NCBI GenBank assembly: GCA_040266995.1
Contig: JAWRHV010000036.1
Location: 1 to 64,000 of the forward strand
Direction of reading: 5' to 3'
Length of the DNA stretch: 64,000 nucleotides
Origin: UBA4312 sp040266995
GTDB lineage: Bacteria; Bacillota_I; Bacilli_A; Erysipelotrichales; Erysipelotrichaceae
Below the pieces are notes generated by a model, which saw only the letters and a program-made list of their open reading frames with translations, searched no databases and was not told where the DNA came from. The translations under genes and the position numbers were made by a program. This document shows positions 53,456-62,169 of this stretch, piece by piece (the first letter of the stretch is position 1; the number at the start of each line of letters is the position of its first letter).

Positions 53456-54058
53456 ATGACCACTAGTAACAATATAAAATATAAAGTAATGAGAGAAGGA
53501 AAAAATTATAAAATTGTATGCTTGGAACCGGATCATACGTTTTTTCTGGATCCTTATCCACAATATCGTATGATCACTATACTTAAAGGCATGATCCGGG
53601 TCCATTATGATCCCGTGCTGTACTTTCTTCAACAGGAACAGTCCTTGATCTTTCGCACAGAACAGAATGTAAATCTGGAAACCGATCAAGATACTGTCTA
53701 TGTTGAGATCCAGCTGGAAGCTGACCATTTAAACCGGGAAGCATTTACGAAGGGAAATCATTTTCGTTTGAAGGATCTGCTGGGCTATGAAATAGGACAG
53801 ATCAAGGAGATCGTTGTTGCAGAAAATGAGAATTTGCAGCTGCAAGTCCTTTCATATGGTCATGGAACGGGTCTGAATGAACAAGCCGCAAAGACGGAAA
53901 AAGTGGTTTTCGGGCTGGAAGGCAGAGCGGTCATAGGCTATAAGAGAAAGGAATATGAACTGAAAGCCGGTGATATTTTCTTGATAGAAAAAAATGCTTC
54001 CTATTTCATTCATGCCATTGAAAAGTTTAAAATGGCTCAGATCAAAGTATTGAATTAA
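53456..54058 (+). CDS. Cupin-fold protein
   Basis: 200 residues with AGGAAAACG before the ATG. The second half holds a cupin pattern: GHGTGLNEQAAKTEKVVFGL, EGRAVIGYKRKEYELKAGDI, ending in IEKNASYFIHAIEKFKM. The first half looks like a related, degenerate cupin. Could bind a small ligand and act with the AraC protein encoded next, but this is inference. Not an enzyme recognised by its motif. Confidence 0.65.
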   Translation: MTTSNNIKYKVMREGKNYKIVCLEPDHTFFLDPYPQYRMITILKGMIRVHYDPVLYFLQQEQSLIFRTEQNVNLETDQDTVYVEIQLEADHLNREAFTKGNHFRLKDLLGYEIGQIKEIVVAENENLQLQVLSYGHGTGLNEQAAKTEKVVFGLEGRAVIGYKRKEYELKAGDIFLIEKNASYFIHAIEKFKMAQIKVLN

Positions 54059-54075
54059 AAGGATATAATGGATTC

Positions 54076-54102
54076 GGGCTGAAGTATCTTCATTTTGGGT
54101 AT
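54076..54102 (+). promoter_or_regulatory. GGG direct repeat site 3
   Basis: GGGCTG (54076) and GGGTAT (54097), period 21 bp, embedded in ATTCGGGCT and ATTTTGGGTAT which are shared word for word with site 6 at 56041. A weak -10 (AAGAAT, 54114) follows at the same 11-nt distance as in sites 5 and 6. Confidence 0.55.
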
Positions 54103-54119
54103 CATCCAGTTAAAAGAAT

Positions 54120-54268
54120 CCGATATGCTTACACTATCTGAGGATGTAAGGTATAGCTTTAGATCGTCAGCAGGGACAGTGTTTTGTCCTTTATAAAAAG
54201 AGTGCTGTTATAACCAAAAGCCTGTTCCAAGGGGAGGGCATGCTTTGGAAAATACGGCACTCTTTTTG
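54120..54268 (+). ncRNA. Candidate small RNA with long terminator hairpin
   Basis: Downstream of repeat site 3 and without an open frame. It ends in AAAAAGAGTGC (54195) pairing with GCACTCTTTTT (54257-54267), with an inner stem CCAAAAGC / GCTTTGG whose loop contains AAGGGGAGGGCATG. The U-run makes it a plausible transcript end. Function unknown; a role in the same island is inferred only from the shared promoter motif. Confidence 0.45.
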
Positions 54269-54342
54269 TGATTTTGCCGAAAGAAACAGATATAGATATA
54301 GGGAGAGTTCCACATGTTTCAATAAAAAAAAATATTGGTTTT

Positions 54343-54369
54343 GGGTATTTAATAATTCCTTAAGGGTAT
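54343..54369 (+). promoter_or_regulatory. GGG direct repeat site 4 (AraC gene promoter)
   Basis: GGGTAT (54343) and GGGTAT (54364), period 21 bp, 103 bp before the AraC start. A TACAAT lies 20 nt further on and a weaker TAAGTA 10 nt further on, so the spacing to the -10 box is ambiguous. Suggests autoregulation. Confidence 0.5.
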
Positions 54370-54471
54370 GAATTAACTGTAAGTATTGATACAATTCAAT
54401 AAAAATCAATATAGTTGAAGTTACACATTATTTATAGTATCTTTTAACAAATTATCGAAAGGAGGAATGGG

Positions 54472-55455
54472 ATGCGCAACAGTGAAAAAGAAGTCAATGA
54501 ATTATATGCAAAAATTTTTACGAATACGCCCAAACGGTTGGAAATAACCATTCCTGACTATATTGGAGAGGGAAAGGTATATCGAACTGTTACCAAAAGG
54601 GGCATTATATTATCCACTTTGTATTTTGAATTTCCTTCAGAAATCGAAATTAGAAATAACACATCCGAAGATTTCATATATATTTGGTTTAATTTGGGAG
54701 AAGACATACGCTGGGATACGGAATCCAGTGATAAGCAGATCATCTTAAAACACAAGCAGGCATATTGTACACCGGGCGCCAGTGAAAAATATTCTCTGCA
54801 TTTCGAAAAGAACAAAAAGTATCATTTACGATGCTTGAAAATAACTACAAACTACTTCTATAAACTTATTGCCTCTTATTTTAACTGGCAGGAAATTGAT
54901 ACCTACGGAAGAGAATTTTTACGAAATTCGTCTTTTGTTTCTTTGACACCACGTATGGAACAGATATTCTATGAATTAAAAGAATATACACAGTTTCAAA
55001 ATGGAATGGGGTATTTGTTTCTCGAGTGTAAGATCCATGAGATGATCTCCATTTATATGGCAGAAGCATTGAAAATGGAAACCAGTACCATGGGAAAAAC
55101 GAAAACCAGCCAGATCAATGCGGAAATGGTGCTGCGAGCCAAAGAAATTATTGATAATCAGCTGGCTTATGTACCAAGCCGTTCTCAGCTGGCCAAAGAG
55201 GTCGGCATGAGCACATCACTTTTCAGCAAGACATTTACGGATGTTTTAGGAATGTCAGTCCATGCATACATTATTAATAAACGATTGGAAAAAGCGGCCA
55301 GTCTTCTGTTGGAATCCGAGATGACCATCAAAGAGATCTGCATGGAGGTCGGCTATTCCAAGTCCAGTAATTTTGCGGCTGCTTTTAAGCGTAAATTTGG
55401 TATGAATCCGACAACGTATCGAACACAGATGATAGATGGCACGATCATCTTATAA
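54472..55455 (+). CDS. AraC-family transcriptional regulator of the surface island
   Basis: 327 residues after AAAGGAGGAATGG. N-terminal sensor part with strands and KHKQAYCTPGASEKYSLHFE; C-terminal double HTH (PSRSQLAKEVGMSTSLFSKT and TIKEICMEVGYSKSSNFAAA, FKRKFGMNPTTYR). It lies amid the six GGG repeat sites, one in front of its own gene, so it is the best candidate for the protein that binds them. Whether it activates or represses is not evident. Family assignment firm. Confidence 0.85.
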   Translation: MRNSEKEVNELYAKIFTNTPKRLEITIPDYIGEGKVYRTVTKRGIILSTLYFEFPSEIEIRNNTSEDFIYIWFNLGEDIRWDTESSDKQIILKHKQAYCTPGASEKYSLHFEKNKKYHLRCLKITTNYFYKLIASYFNWQEIDTYGREFLRNSSFVSLTPRMEQIFYELKEYTQFQNGMGYLFLECKIHEMISIYMAEALKMETSTMGKTKTSQINAEMVLRAKEIIDNQLAYVPSRSQLAKEVGMSTSLFSKTFTDVLGMSVHAYIINKRLEKAASLLLESEMTIKEICMEVGYSKSSNFAAAFKRKFGMNPTTYRTQMIDGTIIL

Positions 55456-55642
55456 CCAGGTTAAAAAGAGGTATAATGCTTTTCTCACTTTATTTAGTCT
55501 CAGTTATCTATCAAATACCATGTACCTCTTTTTATATATTGTGTGATTTCCGTACTGTAAAAAGCTTTGTACGACCTATGTACCATTTAACTTTTTTCTT
55601 TTATGTTTTCGGAAACCAGGTATGGAATGATCATGCAATGAG

Positions 55643-55669
55643 AGCTGCTTCTAAATTGAAGCAGCTTTT
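55643..55669 (+). terminator. Terminator downstream of the AraC gene
   Basis: AGCTGCTTC / GAAGCAGCT stem with a 6-nt loop and TTTT. Lies 190 bp past the stop codon; the DNA between shows no gene. Confidence 0.65.
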
Positions 55670-55710
55670 ATATATATGTATTAGTAAGAACATTCAATCG
55701 TATTGAATTT

Positions 55711-55754
55711 GGGTGAAGATAAAGAGAATTAGGGTTTTAATCTTTAAGTAAAAT
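55711..55754 (+). promoter_or_regulatory. GGG direct repeat site 5 with -10 box
   Basis: GGGTGA (55711) and GGGTTT (55732), period 21 bp, then 11 nt and TAAAAT (55749-55754). Lies upstream of the 55-residue gene. Confidence 0.5.
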
Positions 55755-55855
55755 TGATACTTTAAAATTGGATTAACAAAATAGTTTGATTATATCACGT
55801 ATGAATTGTATCAGATGGTTTCAAAAATCAATCGGATATAAAGAAAGGAGTCAAA

Positions 55856-56023
55856 ATGCAAAAAAGAAAAAACGGGAAAATTATTACAGTGAATTTCGAT
55901 GCTTCCCTTCTTAAGAACTTGGATCATTACGCTAACTTAAAGGGGCAAACAAGAACGATGGCTTTGGAAAGAATTGTTTCGCAGCATCTGGAAGCTGAGG
56001 CAAAAGCACAAAATCAAGGATAA
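55856..56023 (+). CDS. 55-residue ribbon-helix-helix-like protein
   Basis: ATG at 55856 preceded by AAAGGAG with 7-nt spacing. Sequence KIITVNFDASLLKNLDHYAN then LKGQTRTMALERIVSQHLEA fits the strand-helix-helix form of CopG/Arc-type DNA-binding proteins. No toxin gene is beside it. It lies between repeat sites 5 and 6 and could be a second regulator of the surface island. Confidence 0.6.
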   Translation: MQKRKNGKIITVNFDASLLKNLDHYANLKGQTRTMALERIVSQHLEAEAKAQNQG

Positions 56024-56040
56024 ATCATTTTATACTATTC

Positions 56041-56084
56041 GGGCTTTTTTGTGTTGATTTTGGGTATTTCACCCTCCTTATAAT
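56041..56084 (+). promoter_or_regulatory. GGG direct repeat site 6 with -10 box (second surface protein)
   Basis: GGGCTT (56041) and GGGTAT (56062), period 21 bp, then 11 nt and TATAAT (56079-56084). The transcript would carry a leader of about 30 nt with AAGGAGG before the surface-protein ATG at 56123. Confidence 0.6.
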
Positions 56085-56122
56085 TGATACATTTAAATCA
56101 ATTAAGAAAAGGAGGTGAGATT

Positions 56123-58747
56123 ATGAAAACTTGTACAAAAAGGGTCTTTTCGTTCTTGTTTCTGGTTTTGGGAGTTTTGTTTGTATATAAAGCAGGACTG
56201 CAGGTTATCTTTGCAGAAGAACCTCAGCAGGAAGATGTGGCAACTGAACCGCAGACGCAGATTGAGCAGGAAGAAACTGTTGTAGAACCGGAAGAGTATT
56301 CAGCTCTTGAAAACATGAGGGCTGCCGGGGATGTACAGGATGTTGATGTTTCTAGTGAAAGCGAGCTGAATGCAGCCATCGGACAGGCGGATCCCGATGT
56401 ATCTGTTCGTGTAGATCAATCGTTTCAAATCAACAAGACGGTTGAAATTCTTTCGGGAACCGATGTGACGATTGGTTCAGACAAAGAAGTGACCTTATCA
56501 ATGAATAAAGGGAATCAGTACATGTTTCATGTACAAAAGGGAGCTTCTTTAACGATTGATGGATCGATCTTGTTTGATGCGATGTCTGTTTCCAAACACA
56601 TTAAAAATGAAGGTACCTTGATTTTGTTGAATGGTACGTTTGCCAATGCCAGTCGGAACAGTATTGAAACAACGGGAAAGGATGCATCATTTACGATGTA
56701 TGGTGGCTATGTTCAAGATATGCAGTCGACCGATCATTATCAAGGTGCTATCACCATTTCGAATGGAGCCAATGGATCCTTCTATGGAGGAACATTGCAG
56801 AATAACACAATTTCCGGTCAGTATTCTGGCGCATTGCTGGTATACAATGCCGATTGTGTTATCCATGATATTCGGATTACCAACAACAGGAATTCAAACA
56901 ATGGTGCAAACTACTCGTCACCGGGATTGATGGTGGCCGCTTTGGCAACTTCGACCAATCCTAGCCCTTCCAGCCATGTGACCATGAACGGTGGTATGAT
57001 CGACAATAACGATTCTGCCTATTATGCCGGTGGTGTGATGGTATATGGAGGAAATCCAAACAGAGCAGATAAGGATTCACAGGCCTATTTCACTATGAAT
57101 GGAGGCACGATCCGAAACAATCAATCCGTATATGGTGGCGGAGGTGTCTTTGTGTATAACGGGGCTCATTTCACCATGGAGGATGGTCTGATCGACGGAA
57201 ACGAAACAAGAGGATTGGGCGGAGGCGTCGGAACCTTTGACAGCTGGACGAATTTCTTTGGTATGACAAGCTATGAAAGCCAGGCAGGGAAAACAATCAA
57301 CGGCATTGATACAGACAATTGGCCTACGTATTTTCCGGGTGAATTCGTCATGAATGGAGGAACCGTTTCCAATAACTGGGCGACAGCTGGTGGTGGCGGT
57401 ATCTATGCAGGCAGCAGCCAGGTGAATCTGCAGGCTGGTTCCATTCTGGACAACGGAGCGGGTCGATATGGCGGTGGTGTTTATATTGCCAGCGTTCCAT
57501 ATGTTGCACGCATCAAAAATGCGGTGATTACCGAAAACACGGCCGGGTATATCGGCGGTGGCGTCTGGTTCTGTCCGACCGGAGAAGCTGTCTTTGTGGT
57601 CAACGAAGGCGCTGCGCTCTATGGTAATACAGCTGAAGATGCCGGTGATGACTTTGCTTCGGCACAGTTTTTCTTTTCATCCGCTGAAATTGATTTATCT
57701 GAGCGTACGCTCGGCGGAGGACGTAATAACTGGACCAGGGATGGTGCGATTCTGTCCGGATTCGAAATGGGTTATGTCAACGAAGACGTAGCACGGTATG
57801 ATCCGGCCAGTGAGGATAATGTGTATTATCCTTCCATCAAAGCGCATGGAAATTATGCATTGAAGTCTTTGTTGAACGAAGAGGCCGGTGCATTGGCTAA
57901 TTCTTTAGCTAAATTGTTTATTACAGGAAACTATGCTTACCGAGGGGGAGGCATTGGTTCAAATGGTGGATTGATTGCAGGGGATCCTGACAAGACGACA
58001 ATCCAGATTGAAATTGAAAAGACATGGATTTCTGGCAATAAGGATATACCGGAGGATATAACGGTATATTTGGAAGCGGATGGTTATCGGATCGAAGAGA
58101 TCCACTTAAATAAAGATAACCAGTGGAAAGCGTTGTTGACCGGTTTACCGGTAAATATTGACTTTCAGATCGTGGAGAAAGAAATTGAGGGTTGGAAATC
58201 ATCCATAACCAAAACGGTGGATGGATCAGGAAATCAGTTGGTTTCTGTCGTCAACGTAATACCGCATGGTTCGTTACGTGTAGAAAAAACGGTCGTAGGA
58301 AACAAGGCCGATCAATCAAAGGACTTTATGTTCCGTTTTACCTTTGACACGGATCAGTCGTTTGCTTATCATGGATCGAAAACAGGTTTTGTGACTACCG
58401 GTGCTATAATTGCTCTCAAGCATGGGCAATGGATCATCATTGATGAGATTCCGGCAGGTACAAAGTATGTGGTCGAGGAAGTATCCGCTGATGGATATCA
58501 GGTCATCATGACAAATGAAAGTGGTGAAATCCAGGCAGATACGGAAACGATCGTAACAGTTACGAATATAAAAAACGAGGTTGAAGAAAACCATCCTTTG
58601 CAAGATACAGCTTCACAAGGTGGATCTGTATCCGGTGTGCCTACGGCTTCTTTTACGCATAGCGATTTGTATTGTGTGGTCTTAATATTCATTATGTATT
58701 TCGCATACAAAGTAATAACCGAATTAACCCTCCTAAAGAAGTCATAG
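56123..58747 (+). CDS. Surface protein with beta-helix and Cna_B-type domains
   Basis: 874 residues from ATG at 56123, with AAGGAGG 7-8 nt upstream. Signal peptide (VFSFLFLVLGVLFVYKAG); low-complexity Glu/Gln part; a right-handed parallel beta-helix (about 80-590) with repeated MNGGxIxNN and GGGV turns; a Cna_B-like domain opening IEIEKTWISGNKDIP; a final beta domain opening GSLRVEKTVVG. It ends in a membrane helix and KKS tail but has no LPxTG, so cell-wall anchoring is not evident. Probably an adhesin or glycan-binding protein. Partner of the surface protein at 48386. Confidence 0.82.
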   Translation: MKTCTKRVFSFLFLVLGVLFVYKAGLQVIFAEEPQQEDVATEPQTQIEQEETVVEPEEYSALENMRAAGDVQDVDVSSESELNAAIGQADPDVSVRVDQSFQINKTVEILSGTDVTIGSDKEVTLSMNKGNQYMFHVQKGASLTIDGSILFDAMSVSKHIKNEGTLILLNGTFANASRNSIETTGKDASFTMYGGYVQDMQSTDHYQGAITISNGANGSFYGGTLQNNTISGQYSGALLVYNADCVIHDIRITNNRNSNNGANYSSPGLMVAALATSTNPSPSSHVTMNGGMIDNNDSAYYAGGVMVYGGNPNRADKDSQAYFTMNGGTIRNNQSVYGGGGVFVYNGAHFTMEDGLIDGNETRGLGGGVGTFDSWTNFFGMTSYESQAGKTINGIDTDNWPTYFPGEFVMNGGTVSNNWATAGGGGIYAGSSQVNLQAGSILDNGAGRYGGGVYIASVPYVARIKNAVITENTAGYIGGGVWFCPTGEAVFVVNEGAALYGNTAEDAGDDFASAQFFFSSAEIDLSERTLGGGRNNWTRDGAILSGFEMGYVNEDVARYDPASEDNVYYPSIKAHGNYALKSLLNEEAGALANSLAKLFITGNYAYRGGGIGSNGGLIAGDPDKTTIQIEIEKTWISGNKDIPEDITVYLEADGYRIEEIHLNKDNQWKALLTGLPVNIDFQIVEKEIEGWKSSITKTVDGSGNQLVSVVNVIPHGSLRVEKTVVGNKADQSKDFMFRFTFDTDQSFAYHGSKTGFVTTGAIIALKHGQWIIIDEIPAGTKYVVEEVSADGYQVIMTNESGEIQADTETIVTVTNIKNEVEENHPLQDTASQGGSVSGVPTASFTHSDLYCVVLIFIMYFAYKVITELTLLKKS

Positions 58748-58779
58748 ACAGAAACGTTGAATCATGATTCATCTTCGTA

Positions 58780-58822
58780 AAAAGGCACAGAAAATCCAAA
58801 GGTGATTTCTGTGCCTTTTACA
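58780..58822 (+). terminator. Terminator after the second surface protein
   Basis: AAAAGGCACAGAAA pairs with TTTCTGTGCCTTTT, followed by TACATTTTC. Confidence 0.75.
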
Positions 58823-58854
58823 TTTTCTGCACGGGCAGATAGAAAGGAAATAAA

Positions 58855-59970
58855 ATGAGCACGATAGATAAACTATTAAAAACTTGTATTACCGAGCCGG
58901 ATGCCCTTGCTCGAAACTGGAATCTTACCGAGGAGGAAATTCGCCAGCTCAAAGCGATTACGGATGTGTATCCGATCCGTATCCCACAGTACTATCTGGA
59001 TCTGATTGGTCCGGACTGGAAATCCGATCCGATCCGAAAGCTTTGTTTTCCGGATTTAATGGAGATCAGTACATCCGGGCAGAAGGATACAAGCGGTGAA
59101 GCCGGGAATACGAAGATGACCGGCCTGCAGCATAAATACGCACAGACGGCATTAATTCTGACAACGAATCAATGTGCCATGTACTGTCGTCATTGTTTCC
59201 GAAAACGTATGGTGGGCAGTGATGCCAAAGAAGTGGCTCTTCATATGGATGGTATGAAGGAATATGTGCAACAACATAAAGAGATCGATAACGTACTGTT
59301 ATCGGGTGGAGATGCGCTGATGCTTGATAATGCCGTTTTGCGTCGGTACCTGGAAACGTTCAGCTCCATCGACCATCTTCAGTTTATTCGGATCGGTACA
59401 CGCATTCCGGTCGTGCTGCCGGATCGGATCCTGCAGGATCCGGAACTGATCGATCTGTTAAAAACCTACAACCAGAAAAAACAGCTGATCATTGTGACCC
59501 ACTACAACCATTCAAAGGAAATTACGGATAAGTCCAAACAAGCGGTGAAGGCCTTATTGGAATCCGGGATCCCGGTCCGTAACCAAACGGTTCTGTTAAA
59601 GGGGATCAACGATGATCCAACGACGCTTTCTTCTTTGCTGAACCAGTTAACTTCCATTGGCGTTATGCCTTATTATATTTTTCAATGCCGGCCGGCAATG
59701 GGTGTCATGAAGCAGTTTCAAGTTCCGCTGCGGAAGGGTTCTGCGATCGTGGAACAAGCCCGCACGCAGATGAACGGGCAGGCAAAGGCCTGTCGCTATG
59801 TGCTGTCCCACGAAAGCGGAAAGATTGAAATCTTGGGAGAATGGAATCAGGAAGAGATGTTGTTTAAATATCACCAAGCCAAATACGCCAAGGATGCCAA
59901 CCGGCTGTTTGCACAACGGATCAAAGCCGATCAATGTTGGCTGACCCACACCGATGATATTGATGCCTGA
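58855..59970 (+). CDS. KamA-family radical SAM aminomutase (lysine 2,3-aminomutase-like)
   Basis: 371 residues after AAAGGAAAT. Radical SAM cluster CAMYCRHCF (Cys-x3-Cys-x2-Cys), GGDALMLDN, and a PLP-binding region with the usual KamA features such as LKGINDDPTTLSSLLNQL. Lysine 2,3-aminomutase is about 416 residues, so this is a shorter member; an EpmB-like function cannot be excluded. It is followed by degV. Confidence 0.82.
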   Translation: MSTIDKLLKTCITEPDALARNWNLTEEEIRQLKAITDVYPIRIPQYYLDLIGPDWKSDPIRKLCFPDLMEISTSGQKDTSGEAGNTKMTGLQHKYAQTALILTTNQCAMYCRHCFRKRMVGSDAKEVALHMDGMKEYVQQHKEIDNVLLSGGDALMLDNAVLRRYLETFSSIDHLQFIRIGTRIPVVLPDRILQDPELIDLLKTYNQKKQLIIVTHYNHSKEITDKSKQAVKALLESGIPVRNQTVLLKGINDDPTTLSSLLNQLTSIGVMPYYIFQCRPAMGVMKQFQVPLRKGSAIVEQARTQMNGQAKACRYVLSHESGKIEILGEWNQEEMLFKYHQAKYAKDANRLFAQRIKADQCWLTHTDDIDA

Positions 59971-59985
59971 GAAAGGAGAGTGCGT

Positions 59986-60861
59986 ATGAGACCTTATGTG
60001 ATTATGACCGATAGCTCTTGTGATCTGCCTTATTCCCTTTTGAAAAAGTGGAATGTACCGACGGTTCCGCTTTCCTGCACGATGGATGGCGTCCCGACAG
60101 ATTCTTTACAGGCCATTTATCAAGGGATGAGAGAAGGGAAGGCTGTGAAGACCTCAGCTGCCAATCTGGGGGATTTCGAACAAGCTTTTCTTCCGGTACT
60201 GCAGCAGGAGAAAGATATCTTGTTTCTCAGTGTTGCCAGTGCTTTAAGCAATACATTTTCAATCGGACAGAGTGCGGCCGGTTTCATGAAGGAAAAATTT
60301 CCGGATCGAAGAATTGAAATCGTAGATACCCGGAATGTATGCCTGGGACTGGGTTATTTGGTCTTTTTGGCTGTTCAACAAAAGAACCGGGGCTGTTCTT
60401 TGGACCAGACACTTTCTTTTTTGCAGCCTGCCATCGATCACATGATTGCCTTGTTTACTGTAGATGATCTGATGTATTTAAAAAAGGGGGGCCGGATCGG
60501 TTCGGCGACTGCCATTGCCGGGGGTCTGTTAAAGATCCATCCGATCCTGAAAGTCAACGAAAAAGGATTGGTTGAGAGCGTCGCCAATGTACGGGGCATG
60601 AAAAAAGCCATCCGCTGTATCGGAAAACTATTTTTGTCTCAATCCGACGATCCGAAACAGAATATATTTTTCATTGCGCATGCCAATGATAGGGAAAAAG
60701 CCAAACAGCTGAATCAGTTTCTCCGTGAACAAACGGGATCCGATGCGTATCTGATAGCCGACATCGGACCGGTGGTCGGCGCGCATGCAGGACCGGGAAC
60801 GGTGGCGCTGTTCTACTTAAGAAACGAAAAAGAAGCCCTGCAACCCATCGAATTCGCTTAA
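59986..60861 (+). CDS. DegV-family fatty-acid-binding protein
   Basis: 291 residues from ATG at 59986 (AAAGGAG upstream; the GTG at 59980 is closer to the box). YVIMTDSSCDLPYSLL, KTSAANLGDFEQAF, LSVASALSNTFSIG and VGAHAGPGTVALFY are the DegV motifs. These proteins hold a fatty acid for the FakA kinase. fakA is not in view. Follows kamA by 15 bp. Confidence 0.85.
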   Translation: MRPYVIMTDSSCDLPYSLLKKWNVPTVPLSCTMDGVPTDSLQAIYQGMREGKAVKTSAANLGDFEQAFLPVLQQEKDILFLSVASALSNTFSIGQSAAGFMKEKFPDRRIEIVDTRNVCLGLGYLVFLAVQQKNRGCSLDQTLSFLQPAIDHMIALFTVDDLMYLKKGGRIGSATAIAGGLLKIHPILKVNEKGLVESVANVRGMKKAIRCIGKLFLSQSDDPKQNIFFIAHANDREKAKQLNQFLREQTGSDAYLIADIGPVVGAHAGPGTVALFYLRNEKEALQPIEFA

Positions 60862-60890
60862 ATACATTGCGGGATTTCCAAAAAATACAG

Positions 60891-60903
60891 TATAATTCTG
60901 CAT
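60891..60903 (+). promoter_or_regulatory. -10 box 7 nt before the alaX start codon
   Basis: TATAAT at 60891-60896, seven bases, then ATG at 60904; possible TTGCGG -35 with an 18-nt spacer. No Shine-Dalgarno sequence, so a leaderless mRNA is predicted. Confidence 0.5.
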
Positions 60904-62052
60904 ATGAGAGAATTATTTAAAGAAGATGCTTATATAAAGAGCTTTTATGCCATTGTGGAGGAATGCATTCCACTAAAGAAAAAATACGGAATTGTGCTGG
61001 ATCAAACAGCTTTTTATCCCGAAGGTGGCGGGCAGCCTAGTGATACTGGGATCATTGCGGATGTGGAAGTCATCGATGTACAGCGGATCGATGAAAAGAT
61101 CGTTCATTTTACCAAGCAGCCGCTCGAACCAGGAAAATCCGTAGCAGCATCGATTGACTGGTCACGCCGTTTTTCCCATATGCAGGAACATACCGGGGAG
61201 CATATTGTGTCCGGACTTGTTCATCAGATGTACGGATATGACAACGTCGGCTTTCATATGGGAGCTGTCATCACGGTGGATTTTAACGGCCCGCTGTCAT
61301 GGCAGCAGCTAGCAGCTATTGAAAAAAGAGCCAATCAGGTTGTTTATGAGAATACGCCGGTAAAGATCTGGTATCCGAATGAAATCCAGGAGAGATCAAT
61401 ATCTTATCGCAGCAAAAAGGAAATCGATGAAGATCTGCGGATCGTGGAAATTCCGGAGGTTGACCGCTGTGCCTGCTGCGGGACCCATGTAAAAAGGACC
61501 GGCGAAATCGGGCCTATCAAAATTCTATCTGTAATGAACTACAAACAGGGGGTCCGTATGGAAATGATCTGCGGACAAAAAGCGATGGAGGATTATGTGT
61601 ATAAGCATGACCAGAATAAAGAAATTTCCATTGCGTTAAAAGCAAAACCGGATCGTACCGGACAAGCTGTACAAAGCTTGTTGGAACGATATGACCAAAA
61701 AGAAAAGGAACTATCGGTTTTATATCATCAGTATTACGCATTAAAAGCCGGACAGATCCCAAAGGATGCGCCTTTGGCTGTATTCTTTGAGAAAGACTGG
61801 GATTCCTTTCGTGTCAAACAGTTCTGCGATTATCTGATTAAAGAAAAGAAAGCCAAGGTCTGTGTGGTGATATCGGCGCATTATTATGTCATGCAGAGCG
61901 AAACAATGGATTTAAGGAAGGTCAAGGATCTTCTTCATGAAAGACTGCAAGGCCGGGGTGGTGGTAATGCTTCGATCCTGCAGGGACAGTTTCTGGCACA
62001 GGAAGAAACCATCCGTCAGTGCCTGCAGGATGTATTTGGATCAAATGTATAA
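60904..62052 (+). CDS. Alanyl-tRNA editing protein, AlaX-L type
   Basis: 382 residues. N-terminal barrel with LDQTAFYPEGGGQPSDTG, editing site HMQEHTGEHIVSGL (the HxxxH metal pair) and CACCGTHVKRTGEIG. C-terminal DHHA1-like part ending QGRGGGNASILQG. Removes Ser or Gly from tRNA-Ala. Full-length AlaX-L. Terminator at 62056-62110. Confidence 0.87.
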   Translation: MRELFKEDAYIKSFYAIVEECIPLKKKYGIVLDQTAFYPEGGGQPSDTGIIADVEVIDVQRIDEKIVHFTKQPLEPGKSVAASIDWSRRFSHMQEHTGEHIVSGLVHQMYGYDNVGFHMGAVITVDFNGPLSWQQLAAIEKRANQVVYENTPVKIWYPNEIQERSISYRSKKEIDEDLRIVEIPEVDRCACCGTHVKRTGEIGPIKILSVMNYKQGVRMEMICGQKAMEDYVYKHDQNKEISIALKAKPDRTGQAVQSLLERYDQKEKELSVLYHQYYALKAGQIPKDAPLAVFFEKDWDSFRVKQFCDYLIKEKKAKVCVVISAHYYVMQSETMDLRKVKDLLHERLQGRGGGNASILQGQFLAQEETIRQCLQDVFGSNV

Positions 62053-62055
62053 GAG

Positions 62056-62110
62056 AACAGCCAAGATCAAAGGATTGTATGTAGGATAACCTTTTGATCT
62101 TGGCTGTTTT
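62056..62110. terminator. Terminator between alaX and mnmE
   Basis: AACAGCCAAGATCAAAGG pairs with its complement near 62090-62108 (one bulge), followed by TTTTATC on the plus strand. Serves alaX and possibly the convergent mnmE. Confidence 0.8.
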
Positions 62111-62169
62111 ATCTATGTGTTTTTAATGCGACAATTGAACTTTTGATTGGATCGAAGCCGATAGAATTC

